This document shows positions 48,301 through 56,393 of a stretch of 64,000 bases of DNA, in pieces (positions within the stretch are counted from its first letter, which is position 1; each line of letters starts with the position of its first letter). The notes under the pieces were generated by a model. It was given only the letters and a program-made list of their open reading frames with translations. It was not told the DNA's origin and did no database searches. The stretch comes from Stieleria maiorica (GTDB lineage Bacteria; Planctomycetota; Planctomycetia; Pirellulales; Pirellulaceae): positions 643,774 to 707,773 of the forward strand of contig NZ_CP036264.1 of NCBI RefSeq assembly GCF_008035925.1. The letters are read 5' to 3'. The translations under genes were made by a program, and so were the position numbers.

Positions 48301-51284
48301 CACTGCGGAGCATCACCTACACCAACACCAGCGACAACCCGTCCACCGCGACACGCACCGTTTCGTTCACGGTCAACGACGGCGACGTGGATTCCAACAC
48401 GCAAACCCGCGACATCTCGATCGCCGCGACCAACGACGACCCGACCGGAACGGGGCTACCGAGCGACATCGCGGTGACCGAAGACGTCAGCAGCAACGTC
48501 GACCTGTCGGCTCTGAACCTGAATGACGTCGACGCGAACAGCGGCAATCTGACCGTCACGCTGTCCACTTCGACCGGGGGCAACTTGTCAGCCAGTTCCG
48601 GCGGTGGCGTCACGGTGGGTGGATCTGGCTCGGGCACGTTGACTTTGACGGGGACGCTGTCCGACTTGAACACGTTCCTGGACACACCGGCGAACGTCCA
48701 GTATTTGCACGGCACCCCACACACCTTCGGCAACGACGCCGATACGATCCAAGTCGTCGTCAACGACGGTGGCAATACGGGCTCCGGCGGCGGAACGGAC
48801 CAAACCGTCGGCACCGTCAACGTCGACATCACCGCCGTCAACGACGAACAAGTGTTGGCGGCCAACACGGGTGATACGGTCACCGAGGGTTCCACCGGCA
48901 ACACCGTGACCACCGCGATGTTGGAAACCACCGATGTCGACAACACGGATTCACAACTGGTGTACACCGTCGACGCGGTCCCGACCAACGGAACGCTCTA
49001 TCGAAACGGCGTGGCCTTGAACGTCAGTGACACGTTCACCCAAGCCGACATCGACGCCGGGTTGATCAGCTACGACCACGACGGCAGCAATACGACCAGC
49101 GATTCATTCGATTTCACGGTCGATGACGGCGCCGGAACGACCACCAGCAGCACCTTCAACTGGACGGTGACGGCTGCGAATGACGCCCCGGTGGAAGCGT
49201 CGATCGAGGGAACGACGCTGGCTTACACGGAAAACGATGGCGCGGTCGTGATCACGTCGACGTTGGCCTTGAGCGACAGTGACGACACGAACCTGGAATC
49301 GGCCATCGTCCAGATCACCGGTAACTATGCCAACGGCCAGGACGTGCTGGCCTTCGTCGACCAAAACGGGATTAGCGGCGTTTGGAATGCGGGTAGCGGG
49401 ACGCTGACTCTAACGGGGACGGCTACCGTCGCCCAGTATCAGGCGGCGTTGCGGAGTATCACGTACACGAACACCAGCGATAACCCCTCCACCGCGACGC
49501 GAACGGTTTCCTTCACTGTCAACGACGGCGACGTGGACTCCAACACACAGACCCGTAACATCTCGATCGCCGCGACCAACGACGACCCGGCCGGAACGGG
49601 GCTGCCGAGTGACATCACGGTGACCGAAGACGTCAGCAGCAACGTCGACCTGTCGGCTTTGAACCTGAGCGACGTCGACGCGAACAGCGGCAATCTGACC
49701 GTCACGCTGTCGACGTCGACCGGGGGCAACTTGTCAGCCAGCTCCGGCGGCGGAGTCACGGTCGGCGGCAATGGTACGGGCACGTTGACACTGACCGGAA
49801 CGCTAACCGACCTGAACACATTCCTGGACACGCCGGCCAACGTCCAGTACCTGCACGGCACCCCGCACACCTTCGGCGACGACGCCGATACGATCCAAGT
49901 CGTCGTCAACGACGGCGGCAACACGGGCTCTGGCGGCGGAACGGATCAAACGATCGGCACCGTCAACGTCGACATCACCGCCGTCAATGACGAACAGGTC
50001 CTGGCGACTAACACGGGTGATACGGTCACCGAGGGTTCCACCGGCAACACCGTGACCACCGCGATGTTGGAAACGACGGACGTCGACAACACCGATTCAC
50101 AACTCGTTTACACCGTCGACACGGTCCCGACCAACGGAACGCTCTATCGAAACGGCGTGGCCTTGAACGTCAGTGACACGTTCACCCAAGCCGACATCGA
50201 CGCCGGGTTGATCAGCTACGACCACGACGGCAGCAATACGACCAGCGATTCATTCGACTTCACCGTCGACGACGGCGTGGGAACGACGACCAGCAGCACC
50301 TTCAACTGGACGGTGACGGCTTCCAACGCTGCCCCCGTGGCGACCGGAGAATCGTTCACGGTGAATATTGGTGAAACCTTGACCGTCGGTGTGTCGAGTG
50401 TGATCTTCAATGACAGTGATGTCGACGGTGATTCATTGGCCATTGTTTTGGTCGCGGCACCGACGAACGGTTCATTCACATTGGATCCAGGCGGGAATTT
50501 CACGTACACGCCCAATCCGGGCTTCTTCGGCCAAGATTCGTTCTTATATCAAGTGACCGATGGCACGCTATTGAGCAATGTCGCCGAGGCGGTGCTGGAG
50601 GTTCCGCTTGCCCTGTTGGCGACGAGTGGGACCACGGAAACGTCGTCCGAGACCGAGCCTGAACCGGAGCCCGAAACAGAAGACTTCACGGAACCGGAAA
50701 GCGATCCGCCTTCGGAGATCGAGTCGCAGGGCGAGGAATCAACGGATCCGTCCGATGCGACCGAAACGACCAGCCCGGCGGGCGACGTCGTGCCGGCGGT
50801 CGTGATGGACGGTTCGGGCGATAAGGCTGGCGGGGACGCGAATCGGACTTCGGGTGCAGGCAATGGCGGGGACGACACCGGTCTGCCGAACGAAGTGATG
50901 GCCCTTGAGGCCGAGCGACAGTTGTACGGCATCTATGCGGCGTCGGAAGAAGCATCGAGTCTGACGATGGGCTACTCCCCCGAACTGCAACAGCTTGAGC
51001 GTCTGCTGCGACAGGATCTGCAACAAGCGATCGTCTGGACACAGTGGGACGAGGCGCCCGAGGACGATGAAAACCAAATGACGGTGATGGTCGGTGCCGC
51101 GGGGGCAGGCATGAGTGTGTTTTCGATCGGTTATGTTTTTTGGGCGCTGCGCGGCGGCACGCTGATGACCGTGTTTGCATCCAGCTTACCGGCATGGCGT
51201 TTCATCGATCCGATCGCGATGCTGTCCGCCTATCGCAGTTCCAAGCCCGGATTCGACGAGGGGTTGGACGGGCTGATCAAGTAA
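42318..51284 (+). CDS. Giant DUF4347/DNRLRE/cadherin-like surface protein, paralogue 3
   Basis: The frame opens at TTG 42174, but TTG 42318 is preferred: TTGCCTG.. CACCACCCAACGACCG matches the start context of paralogue 1 and places the motif RVFDFYLLEDRILLSADG at residues 8-25. The product is about 2988 residues. DUF4347 lies at 87-255 (LEVVFVDAGVEDADVLLAGL; GHQTLGGDWELEY). In place of the beta-helix of its paralogues it carries a DNRLRE/CBM96-like domain (about 262-451: SYGNDASIAVDDDHNNGFAS, LLRFDSIFG, TAWDESSTYN). Then come cadherin-like, DUF2341 (WFDTAWTARQTLTFDNSG), LamG and cadherin domains, three full 382-residue supermodules (46899-50336), a terminal Ca-binding cadherin-like domain, an acidic linker rich in EPEPE and the shared C-terminal hydrophobic module ending MLSAYRSSKPGFDEGLDGLIK-like sequence. 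Confidence 0.9.
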   Translation: MPAPPNDRVFDFYLLEDRILLSADGFDAADSAPHADVELLDAIMAQLLASDSAASADPLIGIDHFDSNVTDDTADSTGLIEPAAYDPSRRLEVVFVDAGVEDADVLLAGLRDSAADGTQWSIVRLSSDEDGIAQITRALDQLSGVDAVHLLSHASGEGIQLGNTRLDMNSATAHAGSIARWAGALDADADLLIYGCDLASSDSGRDLIETLAAVCDCDVAASDDLTGHQTLGGDWELEYAVGTIETQIAFESDATHSWQHVFATVDVTFQEGVNGYTGTQDTDFNGDSPNSSYGNDASIAVDDDHNNGFASVGLLRFDSIFGNGPGQIPLGSTIVSASLTINGVGAGTAGGTLSLHEMLTAWDESSTYNSLGSGLQAGTEYVAAADGSITDLSSLGLYTITGLEDALQTWSDGGTNYGWALFNDNANGFDFDSSEEANASLRPELSIQYIAPNSAPVLTASSPNGLFTENGAPIYDAYATVTDSDSADFDGGDLTVTITTNATANDRLEIRNVGTGPGQISTSGSNVYYEGNLIGTFSGGVGTTALTVNLNANADVTAVQGLARAIAFNNVSENPSTATRIISAVLSDGDGGTSAASNINMYISAVNDAPVAADDNYSVDEEVALSVDWFDTAWTARQTLTFDNSGQTEALTDFPVLVVLNSGNIDYAKTQDDGADLRFFDSDGTALAYEIEEWNESGDSYVWVRVPQIDASSSSDGITMYYGNASATAGQDPTAVWNGDYTLVHHLQETSGTHLDSTSNGLSAVNTGSDQNATGLVSGANNLDGNDYLTVAHDASLDVGGEITVSALIYANAGGMSGWDLVLNKGTTGSNQTYFFGLNGDEVSFGLRNGADWPDVESAVNLTTETWYAIAATFNDATDEVKLYVDGVEVATGTITQSMVNNTDDLTIGNSQYGEYFDGIIDEVRIYNTVQSADWIAAQSLSMRNDLGSEFVSFGGEQSVPATGGVLVNDSDADGDAVTVSLVAGPSNAASFTLRPDGTFNYTPIGDFSGVDTFTYKTNDGTTDSNVATVTITVNPVNDDPIITSDGGGASAAVNVFENGVYVSTVTATDADLPADTLTYSISGGLDAAKFTIDSSTGVLEFVSASDFESPTDNGGDNVYDVIVQVSDGTSTDSQSIAVTVTDVADGGQYLDLFDADAYNNSDGTQTWSDTWVDSEDGNATIGSIKVSGGELRVIANNVNDSIYRQVDLSTATSAALDFSFDNDLTGDRTILVQVSGDGGLNYDTLATLDAATNTGTGTLSFDISAYTAADTRVRFIVTAIGGGGPGGNVQLDNVQISYTPNSPPTITSDGAGATASVNVAENGTAVTTVTATDGDAQTLTYSIIGGADSTKFAIDPNSGALTFASAPDFESPTDSGGNNVYDVTVQVSDGITTDTQAVAVTVTDVNESPSVATNTGATVLEGSTGNAITTAMLNEGDVDDSGAGLTYTITDVTDNGTMYLAGFGALGLNDTFTQADIDAGDVTYDHDGSETTSDAFSFSLADGGENGATAATGTFNFTVTAVNDAPAEASIEGAALAYTENGGPVAITSTLALSDSDDTNLESAVVQITGNYANGQDVLTFVDQNGISGVWNAGSGTLTLTGTATVAQYQAALRSITYTNTSDNPSTATRTVSFTVNDGDVDSNTQTRDISIAATNDDPTGTGLPSDITVTEDVSSNVDLSALNLSDVDANSGNLTVTLSTSTGGNLSAIPGGGVTVGGSGTGTLTLTGTLSDLNTFLDAPANVQYLHGTPHTFGNDADTIQVVINDGGNTGSGGGTDQTVGTVNVDITAVNDEQVLATNTGDTVAEGSTGNTVTTAMLETTDVDNTDSQLVYTVDAVPTNGTLYRNGVALNVSDTFTQADIDAGLISYDHDGSDTVSDSFDFTVDDGVGTTTSSTFNWTVTAGNDAPIEASTEGTTLAYTENDGAVAITSTLALSDSDDTNLESAVVQITGNYANGQDVLTFVDQTGISGVWNAGSGTLTLTGTATVAQYQAALRSITYTNTSDNPSTATRTVSFTVNDGDVDSNTQTRDISIAATNDDPTGTGLPSDIAVTEDVSSNVDLSALNLNDVDANSGNLTVTLSTSTGGNLSASSGGGVTVGGSGSGTLTLTGTLSDLNTFLDTPANVQYLHGTPHTFGNDADTIQVVVNDGGNTGSGGGTDQTVGTVNVDITAVNDEQVLAANTGDTVTEGSTGNTVTTAMLETTDVDNTDSQLVYTVDAVPTNGTLYRNGVALNVSDTFTQADIDAGLISYDHDGSNTTSDSFDFTVDDGAGTTTSSTFNWTVTAANDAPVEASIEGTTLAYTENDGAVVITSTLALSDSDDTNLESAIVQITGNYANGQDVLAFVDQNGISGVWNAGSGTLTLTGTATVAQYQAALRSITYTNTSDNPSTATRTVSFTVNDGDVDSNTQTRNISIAATNDDPAGTGLPSDITVTEDVSSNVDLSALNLSDVDANSGNLTVTLSTSTGGNLSASSGGGVTVGGNGTGTLTLTGTLTDLNTFLDTPANVQYLHGTPHTFGDDADTIQVVVNDGGNTGSGGGTDQTIGTVNVDITAVNDEQVLATNTGDTVTEGSTGNTVTTAMLETTDVDNTDSQLVYTVDTVPTNGTLYRNGVALNVSDTFTQADIDAGLISYDHDGSNTTSDSFDFTVDDGVGTTTSSTFNWTVTASNAAPVATGESFTVNIGETLTVGVSSVIFNDSDVDGDSLAIVLVAAPTNGSFTLDPGGNFTYTPNPGFFGQDSFLYQVTDGTLLSNVAEAVLEVPLALLATSGTTETSSETEPEPEPETEDFTEPESDPPSEIESQGEESTDPSDATETTSPAGDVVPAVVMDGSGDKAGGDANRTSGAGNGGDDTGLPNEVMALEAERQLYGIYAASEEASSLTMGYSPELQQLERLLRQDLQQAIVWTQWDEAPEDDENQMTVMVGAAGAGMSVFSIGYVFWALRGGTLMTVFASSLPAWRFIDPIAMLSAYRSSKPGFDEGLDGLIK
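46899..50336 (+). repeat. 1146-bp supermodule, three full copies (paralogue 3)
   Basis: Copies start at 46899, 48045 and 49191 and the third ends at 50336, each exactly 1146 bases. The parts and order match the array in paralogue 1. Bases 47079-47200 are identical to 30188-30309 over about 122 positions although the genes are 17 kb apart. Confidence 0.9.
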
Positions 51285-51332
51285 GGCCGTCACCGGTCAA
51301 TGCAATGATCAGCGACTACTGGTCCGCGTGCG

Positions 51333-53150
51333 TTACTCTTCCGCGACGCCTCCCCCGGCCAAAGCCAATTCAAAACACGCGACTTCCTGGGCGTTGCGAA
51401 TGTAGAGACGGTTTTCGATCAGCACGGGATGATTCCAAGTCTTACCTTCGATCGCCTGAAGCTTATTAAGTTCGTTCAGTTTTTCCGGTGATGCATCCAC
51501 GAGCGCGACCTCACCACGTTCGGTCGCGACGAGCAATTGTCCGGAATCGGCCAACAGGATGCATTGGCCGTTGCCGTAGCGTCCGCGTTTCCAGTGACGC
51601 TGCCCGGTCTCGGCGTCGACACATGTGAAGATCCCGCCGTCAAATCCGTAAAGATTTCCTTCGAAATAGACATAGTCGTTGTAATCGGATTTCAGATCGC
51701 GAGACGTCCAGTCGTCGGCAATGTTCCATGAACCATCGTCGCCGCGTGAAACCGTCAGACGTCGCGTGCCTTCTTGTGTGCTGGTCGTGAAAAAAATCGT
51801 CGAACCGACGACGAGTGGTTGAAGGGTGCGATAGTTTTCCAAGGCCCACTCGTGTTGCCAAATCGTTCGGCCGTCCTCCACGCCGACGAACTGAAGCCCG
51901 TCGTTGCTGAGCATCAGCACGCCGCGTTGATCAAAAAATGTCGCCAGCTGGGCCGAACTGTAGCTGTGATTCCCCGAGGCGACGGACCATGCGATCTCAC
52001 CTGTTTCCGCGTGGTAGGCAAACAATCCCTTGTCATCCGCTCCCCCGGCATGAACGATCACCAGCGAATCGGTCACCAGTGGCGAGGCAGAAAAGCCCCA
52101 GGTCGGTGGGCTTCGATCGGCGTCCTGTTTCAAATCACGCCGCCAGAGTTCTCCTCCCGTGACTGCATCGAGACACAACAGAATGCCGTCGGCCCCGAGC
52201 GCAAAAAGTCCTTCGTCGGCGATCGTCGGCGTCGCCCGCGGTCCGGCTCCGGCAATCGCTTCCCAAAACCGACTCGGATAGGTGAACTCCCAAATCAGCT
52301 GTCCCGTCGTGGCATCCAAGCAGATCACGGCTTCCAGTTCACCCCGCTGTTCCTGGGTGAACAGCCGATCCTGGGCGACGCTGAACGAGGACCAGCCGGG
52401 ACCGATTTTTTGTTTCCACAGCGACTTGGGCGGCGAGCGGTCCCAATCGGCATCGAGCGTCACCCCGCGAACCACTCCGCTGCGATCCGAGCCGCGAAAG
52501 GCGGGCCACGGGGCGGATGCCAAGGTGATCGCCGTCGTGTCCGAGAGCGGCGTTGGGCGCTGTTGACGTTCCGCAAGTTCTTCAAGGTAACGCTGCTCGG
52601 CGGTCGGTTGCCATCGCCACAGCAACTGTGTTCGGAACGCGCCTGTCGCGCCTTCGTTCTGACGCAAATCCCAATAGCCGAAGGTGACCAACGAAAGCAG
52701 CAATGCGATCGGTAATCGCCACCGGGCGTTGCGTGACATTACCACCAGACCAAGTGCGAACGCGGCTAAGCCGGTCGGGAGCACCAGCACGACGGCAAAC
52801 ACACCTTGAAGCGAAAAATGAAGCACCGCGATCGAGACCGCTGCGATCAGAATCACCGCAGCCGTGCCGACCATCTTTTCACGCAATGACGCTCGGCTCG
52901 CAAAACACCACCAGAACAGGAGCAGAATTCCCAGCGCGGCTGGCCCCATGAACGAAAGCATCATCAACGGCAAGCCGGGGGCTTCCATCACTGACGGAAT
53001 CATTCGGAGGGCGAACATCGCGGCGAGCAACAGGACTGCCGGCCACCAACGCAGCGTCGTTCGTGGTGCCGTGACCGCCGCGTCCGACGGCGAGGATTCA
53101 GGGACGGGATCGCCGTTTTCCGCTTGCGGAGAATCGATTTCGGTCGTCAT
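51333..53150 (-). CDS. Membrane protein with PQQ-like beta-propeller domain
   Basis: The 605-residue protein has a polar N-terminus, then about four to five hydrophobic helices between residues 33 and 165 (WWPAVLLLAAMFALRMI; GPAALGILLLFWWCF; MVGTAAVILIAAVSIAVL; GLAAFALGLVVM; LPIALLLSLVTFGYW). The remainder (about 215-600) begins WPAFRGSDRSGVVRGVTLD, the usual opening of planctomycete PQQ-like propellers, and contains blades of the type CLDATTGQLIWEF, CLDAVTGGELWRRDL, AYHAETGEIAWSV and CVDAETGQRHWKR. This is a BamB/PQQ-like repeat domain, probably on the outer face of the cytoplasmic membrane. No catalytic PQQ-dehydrogenase residues were identified. It converges with the last giant gene, 48 bases apart. 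Confidence 0.85.
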   Translation of the reverse strand: MTTEIDSPQAENGDPVPESSPSDAAVTAPRTTLRWWPAVLLLAAMFALRMIPSVMEAPGLPLMMLSFMGPAALGILLLFWWCFASRASLREKMVGTAAVILIAAVSIAVLHFSLQGVFAVVLVLPTGLAAFALGLVVMSRNARWRLPIALLLSLVTFGYWDLRQNEGATGAFRTQLLWRWQPTAEQRYLEELAERQQRPTPLSDTTAITLASAPWPAFRGSDRSGVVRGVTLDADWDRSPPKSLWKQKIGPGWSSFSVAQDRLFTQEQRGELEAVICLDATTGQLIWEFTYPSRFWEAIAGAGPRATPTIADEGLFALGADGILLCLDAVTGGELWRRDLKQDADRSPPTWGFSASPLVTDSLVIVHAGGADDKGLFAYHAETGEIAWSVASGNHSYSSAQLATFFDQRGVLMLSNDGLQFVGVEDGRTIWQHEWALENYRTLQPLVVGSTIFFTTSTQEGTRRLTVSRGDDGSWNIADDWTSRDLKSDYNDYVYFEGNLYGFDGGIFTCVDAETGQRHWKRGRYGNGQCILLADSGQLLVATERGEVALVDASPEKLNELNKLQAIEGKTWNHPVLIENRLYIRNAQEVACFELALAGGGVAEE

Positions 53151-53343
53151 CGAGAATTCCTAATTCGTCGGGGACATGGTTTTTCGCGGGATTCGTTCGA
53201 CAAGATCGAATCTTGGCACGAAGTTCGACGCGTCGAACACCGAGACCGATCTCCGCTGACTGTTGAACGCTTGCTACCCAAGCGGATAGACTGCAAGCTG
53301 CTTGTTAGACCCGCGGCTCGAATGCACGAAGGATACCGCATTG

Positions 53344-53541
53344 ATGGACGTTCCGAACACCACTCCATTGGCCCCAAGCGACGATGCGTCGTCAAGGACC
53401 TGCGAAGTCACCCGTGGCGCCGGCGGCCACGGGGTTTGTCCGGTCTGTCGCGGCAAGACGCTGATCGAAATCCGCGGCAAACTTCAATGCTCGCGCTGCC
53501 ATTCGATCTGTGAAACCTGTTGCGAAGGCGGACGCGGATAG
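53344..53541 (+). CDS. Small zinc-ribbon protein
   Basis: ATG 53344 starts a 65-residue protein; an in-frame upstream start at 53302 would add 14 residues without features. The C-terminal half holds CPVCRGKTLIEIRGKLQCSR followed by CHSICETCCEGG, a set of Cys pairs that would bind one or two zinc ions. Its stop lies 28 bases before the dehydrogenase start on the same strand, so the two may form a small operon. Function unknown. Confidence 0.65.
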   Translation: MDVPNTTPLAPSDDASSRTCEVTRGAGGHGVCPVCRGKTLIEIRGKLQCSRCHSICETCCEGGRG

Positions 53542-53569
53542 TCGAATCTAGGAAAACGGAAACGGTCCC

Positions 53570-54541
53570 ATGAAAGCGGTCACCCTGGATGCCGGCGGGC
53601 TTCACTTCCAACCTTCGCACGCCGAACCGACGACGGCCGACGGTGAAGTGCTCGTCCAGGTTCTCAAGGCCGGGATTTGCGAGACCGATCTGCAGCTCGC
53701 CCGGGGCTACATGGGATTCCACGGAATTGTGGGGCATGAATTTGTCGGCATCGCGCAATCCGGCGACCATGCCGGTCGACGTGTTGTCGGCGAGATCAAT
53801 TGCAATTGCCGAATGTGTCCCACCTGTCTGGCCGGCCGGCCGACACACTGCCCCCATCGGACGGTCATCGGGATCGACCGTCACGACGGGGCGTTTGCAG
53901 ACGACGTCGCGATCCCGGAACACAACCTTCACGTGATTCCCGACAACGTCAGCGACGACCAGGCGTTGTTTACCGAACCGCTGGCTGCGGCCTTTGAAAT
54001 CCTGGAACAGGTCGCGATCGAACCCGGCGACCAGATCGCGGTTTTGGGTGACGGCCGATTGGGCTATCTGTCGGCTCAAGTGCTTTCGCTGGTCACCGAT
54101 CAGATCACCGTCTTCGGAAAACACGGCGTCAAGCTATTGCGGTTCGGGCACCGCGGGTACGAAACGGTCCAGGTCCCCTCGGCCGATCCCGCCGAGCTTC
54201 CCAAACACAAGTTCGATGTCGTGGTCGATTGCAGCGGGTCGACGACGGGATTGCCGATGGCGATTCACATGGTTCGGCCGCGCGGGACGGTGGTCCTAAA
54301 GACAACGGTGGCCGCCTCGCATGAACTTTCGCTTGCGGCGATCGTGATCGATGAAATCAGTGTCGTCGGATCACGCTGCGGACCGTTCGACAAAGCCCTC
54401 GATGCGTTGGCCGACGGCCGGATCGACGTGACCGGGTTGATCACCGATCGCTACCCGCTGGATCAATTTCGTCGCGCGTTCGATTCGGCCGCTAGCGCGA
54501 ATTCATTCAAGGTCGTGTTTGAGATCGGTTCGGCACCCTAA
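53570..54541 (+). CDS. Zinc-containing alcohol dehydrogenase (medium-chain dehydrogenase/reductase)
   Basis: The 323-residue protein has the MDR layout. The N-terminal GroES-like domain carries the catalytic-zinc motif (AGICETDLQLARGYMGFHGI with Cys near 37, then GHEFVG with His-Glu near 57) and a structural-zinc-like cluster NCNCRMCPTCLAGRPTHCPH. The Rossmann part has IAVLGDGRLGYLSAQVLSLV and VVVDCSGSTTGLPMAIHMVR, fitting NAD(P) binding. It is slightly short for the family (usually 340-380). The substrate is not evident; sugar alcohol or secondary alcohol dehydrogenases of this type are common in Pirellulales. Its start has GGAAACGG-type purine-rich sequence upstream. Confidence 0.85.
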   Translation: MKAVTLDAGGLHFQPSHAEPTTADGEVLVQVLKAGICETDLQLARGYMGFHGIVGHEFVGIAQSGDHAGRRVVGEINCNCRMCPTCLAGRPTHCPHRTVIGIDRHDGAFADDVAIPEHNLHVIPDNVSDDQALFTEPLAAAFEILEQVAIEPGDQIAVLGDGRLGYLSAQVLSLVTDQITVFGKHGVKLLRFGHRGYETVQVPSADPAELPKHKFDVVVDCSGSTTGLPMAIHMVRPRGTVVLKTTVAASHELSLAAIVIDEISVVGSRCGPFDKALDALADGRIDVTGLITDRYPLDQFRRAFDSAASANSFKVVFEIGSAP

Positions 54542-54561
54542 CGGTCTGTCCGATCGACCGC

Positions 54562-55407
54562 CTATTTCGATCGCCGACGGCGAAGCACGTAGACCACATC
54601 TTCGCTGCTCGGATTGACGACGATCGGATCGGCAAGGTCATATCCGAAGTCGAACGTTTCGACGATTTCCCAGCGGCCGCCTTGATCGATCAACGCGTTC
54701 ATCTGACGCATCGTGTAACTTCGCAGAACCAGTTCGTCGACGATCCGCACCGATCCGGACGGACGGTGGATGTCGAAGCGGATGCCGAACTTTTCGACAC
54801 GACGTTTGGGGTCTCGCGAATTGGTCCACATGTGCGTGTTGACCGTCAGATGGCCACGTCGGGCGGACCAGGACTCCCCTTCGCTCGGTTCCGCGTCGGT
54901 CGGCGTCAGGTGGACGCCCAGCAGATAAAGCCCGCCGACGCGGACGGCGTCGGCCATCGAATCGAAGTGTCCGCGGGCGGCCGCTTCGGTCGATAAGTGA
55001 CGAAAACTGTTGATCGTGTTGAACGCGACGTCCGCCTTTTTCCGCAGCCGAAAATCTGACATGTCGGCCACGAAGGCACGGTACGGCATCTCGTGACGCT
55101 CAAATCGCGCGTTACAGAACTCGATCGCCTTGGGATTCAAATCCAATCCATCGACGTCATGACCGCGGCGGGCGAGTGAATACAGCAACCGCCCGGTCCC
55201 GCATGCCGGTTCGAAAAAGCGTTTGGCCGGCCGGTTCGAGTATCGCTCGGCACAGCCAAGAATGAACTTGGTCTCCGCGGCACAGTCCGCTCCGAACACC
55301 AGGTCATAGTATTTCGGGTGGTCGTAGATGGATTCGTTCAGTTCTTGCACAGTGCTGTTTGGCGAAGGGGCGGTTCGAGGCGAAGGAGACGAAGAGGCAT
55401 CGGTCAT
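54562..55407 (-). CDS. SAM-dependent class I methyltransferase
   Basis: ATG 55407 (MTDASSSPSPRTAPSPNSTV) is preferred to an upstream in-frame start that adds an Arg/Gly-rich stretch. The 281-residue product has a Ser/Pro-rich lead of about 25 residues, then YYDLVFGADCAAETKFIL, motif I FFEPACGTGRLLYSLARRGH, acidic motif II VDGLDLNPKAIEFC and DVAFNTINSFRHL. The C-terminal half is beta-rich (VRIVDELVLRSYTMRQMNAL; WEIVETFDFGYDLADPIVV). The substrate is unknown. It is divergent from yaaA, with about 95 bases between start codons, so both promoters overlap in that gap. Confidence 0.85.
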   Translation of the reverse strand: MTDASSSPSPRTAPSPNSTVQELNESIYDHPKYYDLVFGADCAAETKFILGCAERYSNRPAKRFFEPACGTGRLLYSLARRGHDVDGLDLNPKAIEFCNARFERHEMPYRAFVADMSDFRLRKKADVAFNTINSFRHLSTEAAARGHFDSMADAVRVGGLYLLGVHLTPTDAEPSEGESWSARRGHLTVNTHMWTNSRDPKRRVEKFGIRFDIHRPSGSVRIVDELVLRSYTMRQMNALIDQGGRWEIVETFDFGYDLADPIVVNPSSEDVVYVLRRRRSK

Positions 55408-55502
55408 TGGCAAGGCTTTTAACCGTTCTACAATCCTCCGTCTACCACCGCACTCGACCACGGCACCGCAATTCACTCTCCCCACCGTCCCCAAACGACA
55501 TC

Positions 55503-56270
55503 ATGTTGATCGTTCTCTCGCCGGCCAAAACACTCGATTACGAATCCGAACCGAAGATCGCGTCGCAAACCACACCCGAGTGGATCACCGAAAGCGAGAC
55601 GTTGGTCGGTGTGCTGAAAAAGAAGACGCCCAAACAGATCCAGGCCTTGATGGGGGTGAGCGACAAACTGGCCGAGCTGAACCATCAGCGCTACCAGGAC
55701 TGGCAGTTGCCGATGCCGCCCGAAGCCACGCGGCCGGCGATTCTGGCCTTCAAAGGCGATGTATATCTGGGGCTGCAAGCGGACCGGATGACCGAAAAAC
55801 AACTGCTGTTCGCCCAGGACCGTCTGCGGATTCTCTCGGGGCTTTACGGAGTGCTGCGGCCGCTCGATGCCATGTTGCCCTACCGGCTCGAAATGGGCAC
55901 CGCGCTGAAGACGCGTCGCGGAAAAGATCTGTATGCGTTTTGGGGATCGCGAATCACACAATCGATCAACGATCAGCTCGCCGTGACCGACTGCGGGTTC
56001 CTATTGAATTTGGCATCCAACGAATACTTCCGCAGCATCCAAAAGAAGCACGTCCAGGCACAGATCATTGCGCCGGTGTTCAAGGATCAGAGCAACGGCA
56101 AGTACCGCGTGATCAGTTACTTTGCCAAGAAAGCTCGCGGCACGATGGCGTCGTGGGTGATTCGAAACAAAGTCAAAACAACCGCCAAGCTGGTCAAGTT
56201 TGCCGAAGACGGGTACCGATACGACCCGGATTCGTCGACCGAATCGGCGCCGGTCTTCTTGCGGGACTAG
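55503..56270 (+). CDS. yaaA: Peroxide stress protein YaaA (UPF0246)
   Basis: The 255-residue protein begins MLIVLSPAKTLDYES, the hallmark N-terminus of the YaaA/DUF328 family, and keeps the other blocks: FKGDVYLGL, ILSGLYGVLRPLDAMLPYRL, LYAFWGSRIT, NLASNEYF and VISYFAKKARGTMASWVI. The length matches the family (about 250-260). In Escherichia coli the protein limits iron-dependent DNA damage during peroxide stress and binds DNA; the same role here is inferred from family membership. The start ATG 55503 is set by this N-terminus; the frame is open for 48 codons upstream without coding features. Confidence 0.95.
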   Translation: MLIVLSPAKTLDYESEPKIASQTTPEWITESETLVGVLKKKTPKQIQALMGVSDKLAELNHQRYQDWQLPMPPEATRPAILAFKGDVYLGLQADRMTEKQLLFAQDRLRILSGLYGVLRPLDAMLPYRLEMGTALKTRRGKDLYAFWGSRITQSINDQLAVTDCGFLLNLASNEYFRSIQKKHVQAQIIAPVFKDQSNGKYRVISYFAKKARGTMASWVIRNKVKTTAKLVKFAEDGYRYDPDSSTESAPVFLRD

Positions 56271-56393
56271 GCTTTGTCCCTCAACACGGCAAGGGTCGTA
56301 TGTGGTAGCGGAATTCGCCAAGAATTTCGGCTTTTCCCGTGTGGACTGCTGCGAGTCGAAAGCCTTGGCGGCTTCCGCTACGGGTTGGGGAGT

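Noticed and set aside
24527..51284. Type V autotransporter or RTX/type I secreted adhesin interpretation of the giant proteins
   Set aside because: No C-terminal beta-barrel and no GGxGxD nonapeptide RTX blocks or adjacent type I secretion genes were seen; the C-terminus is a hydrophobic module instead.
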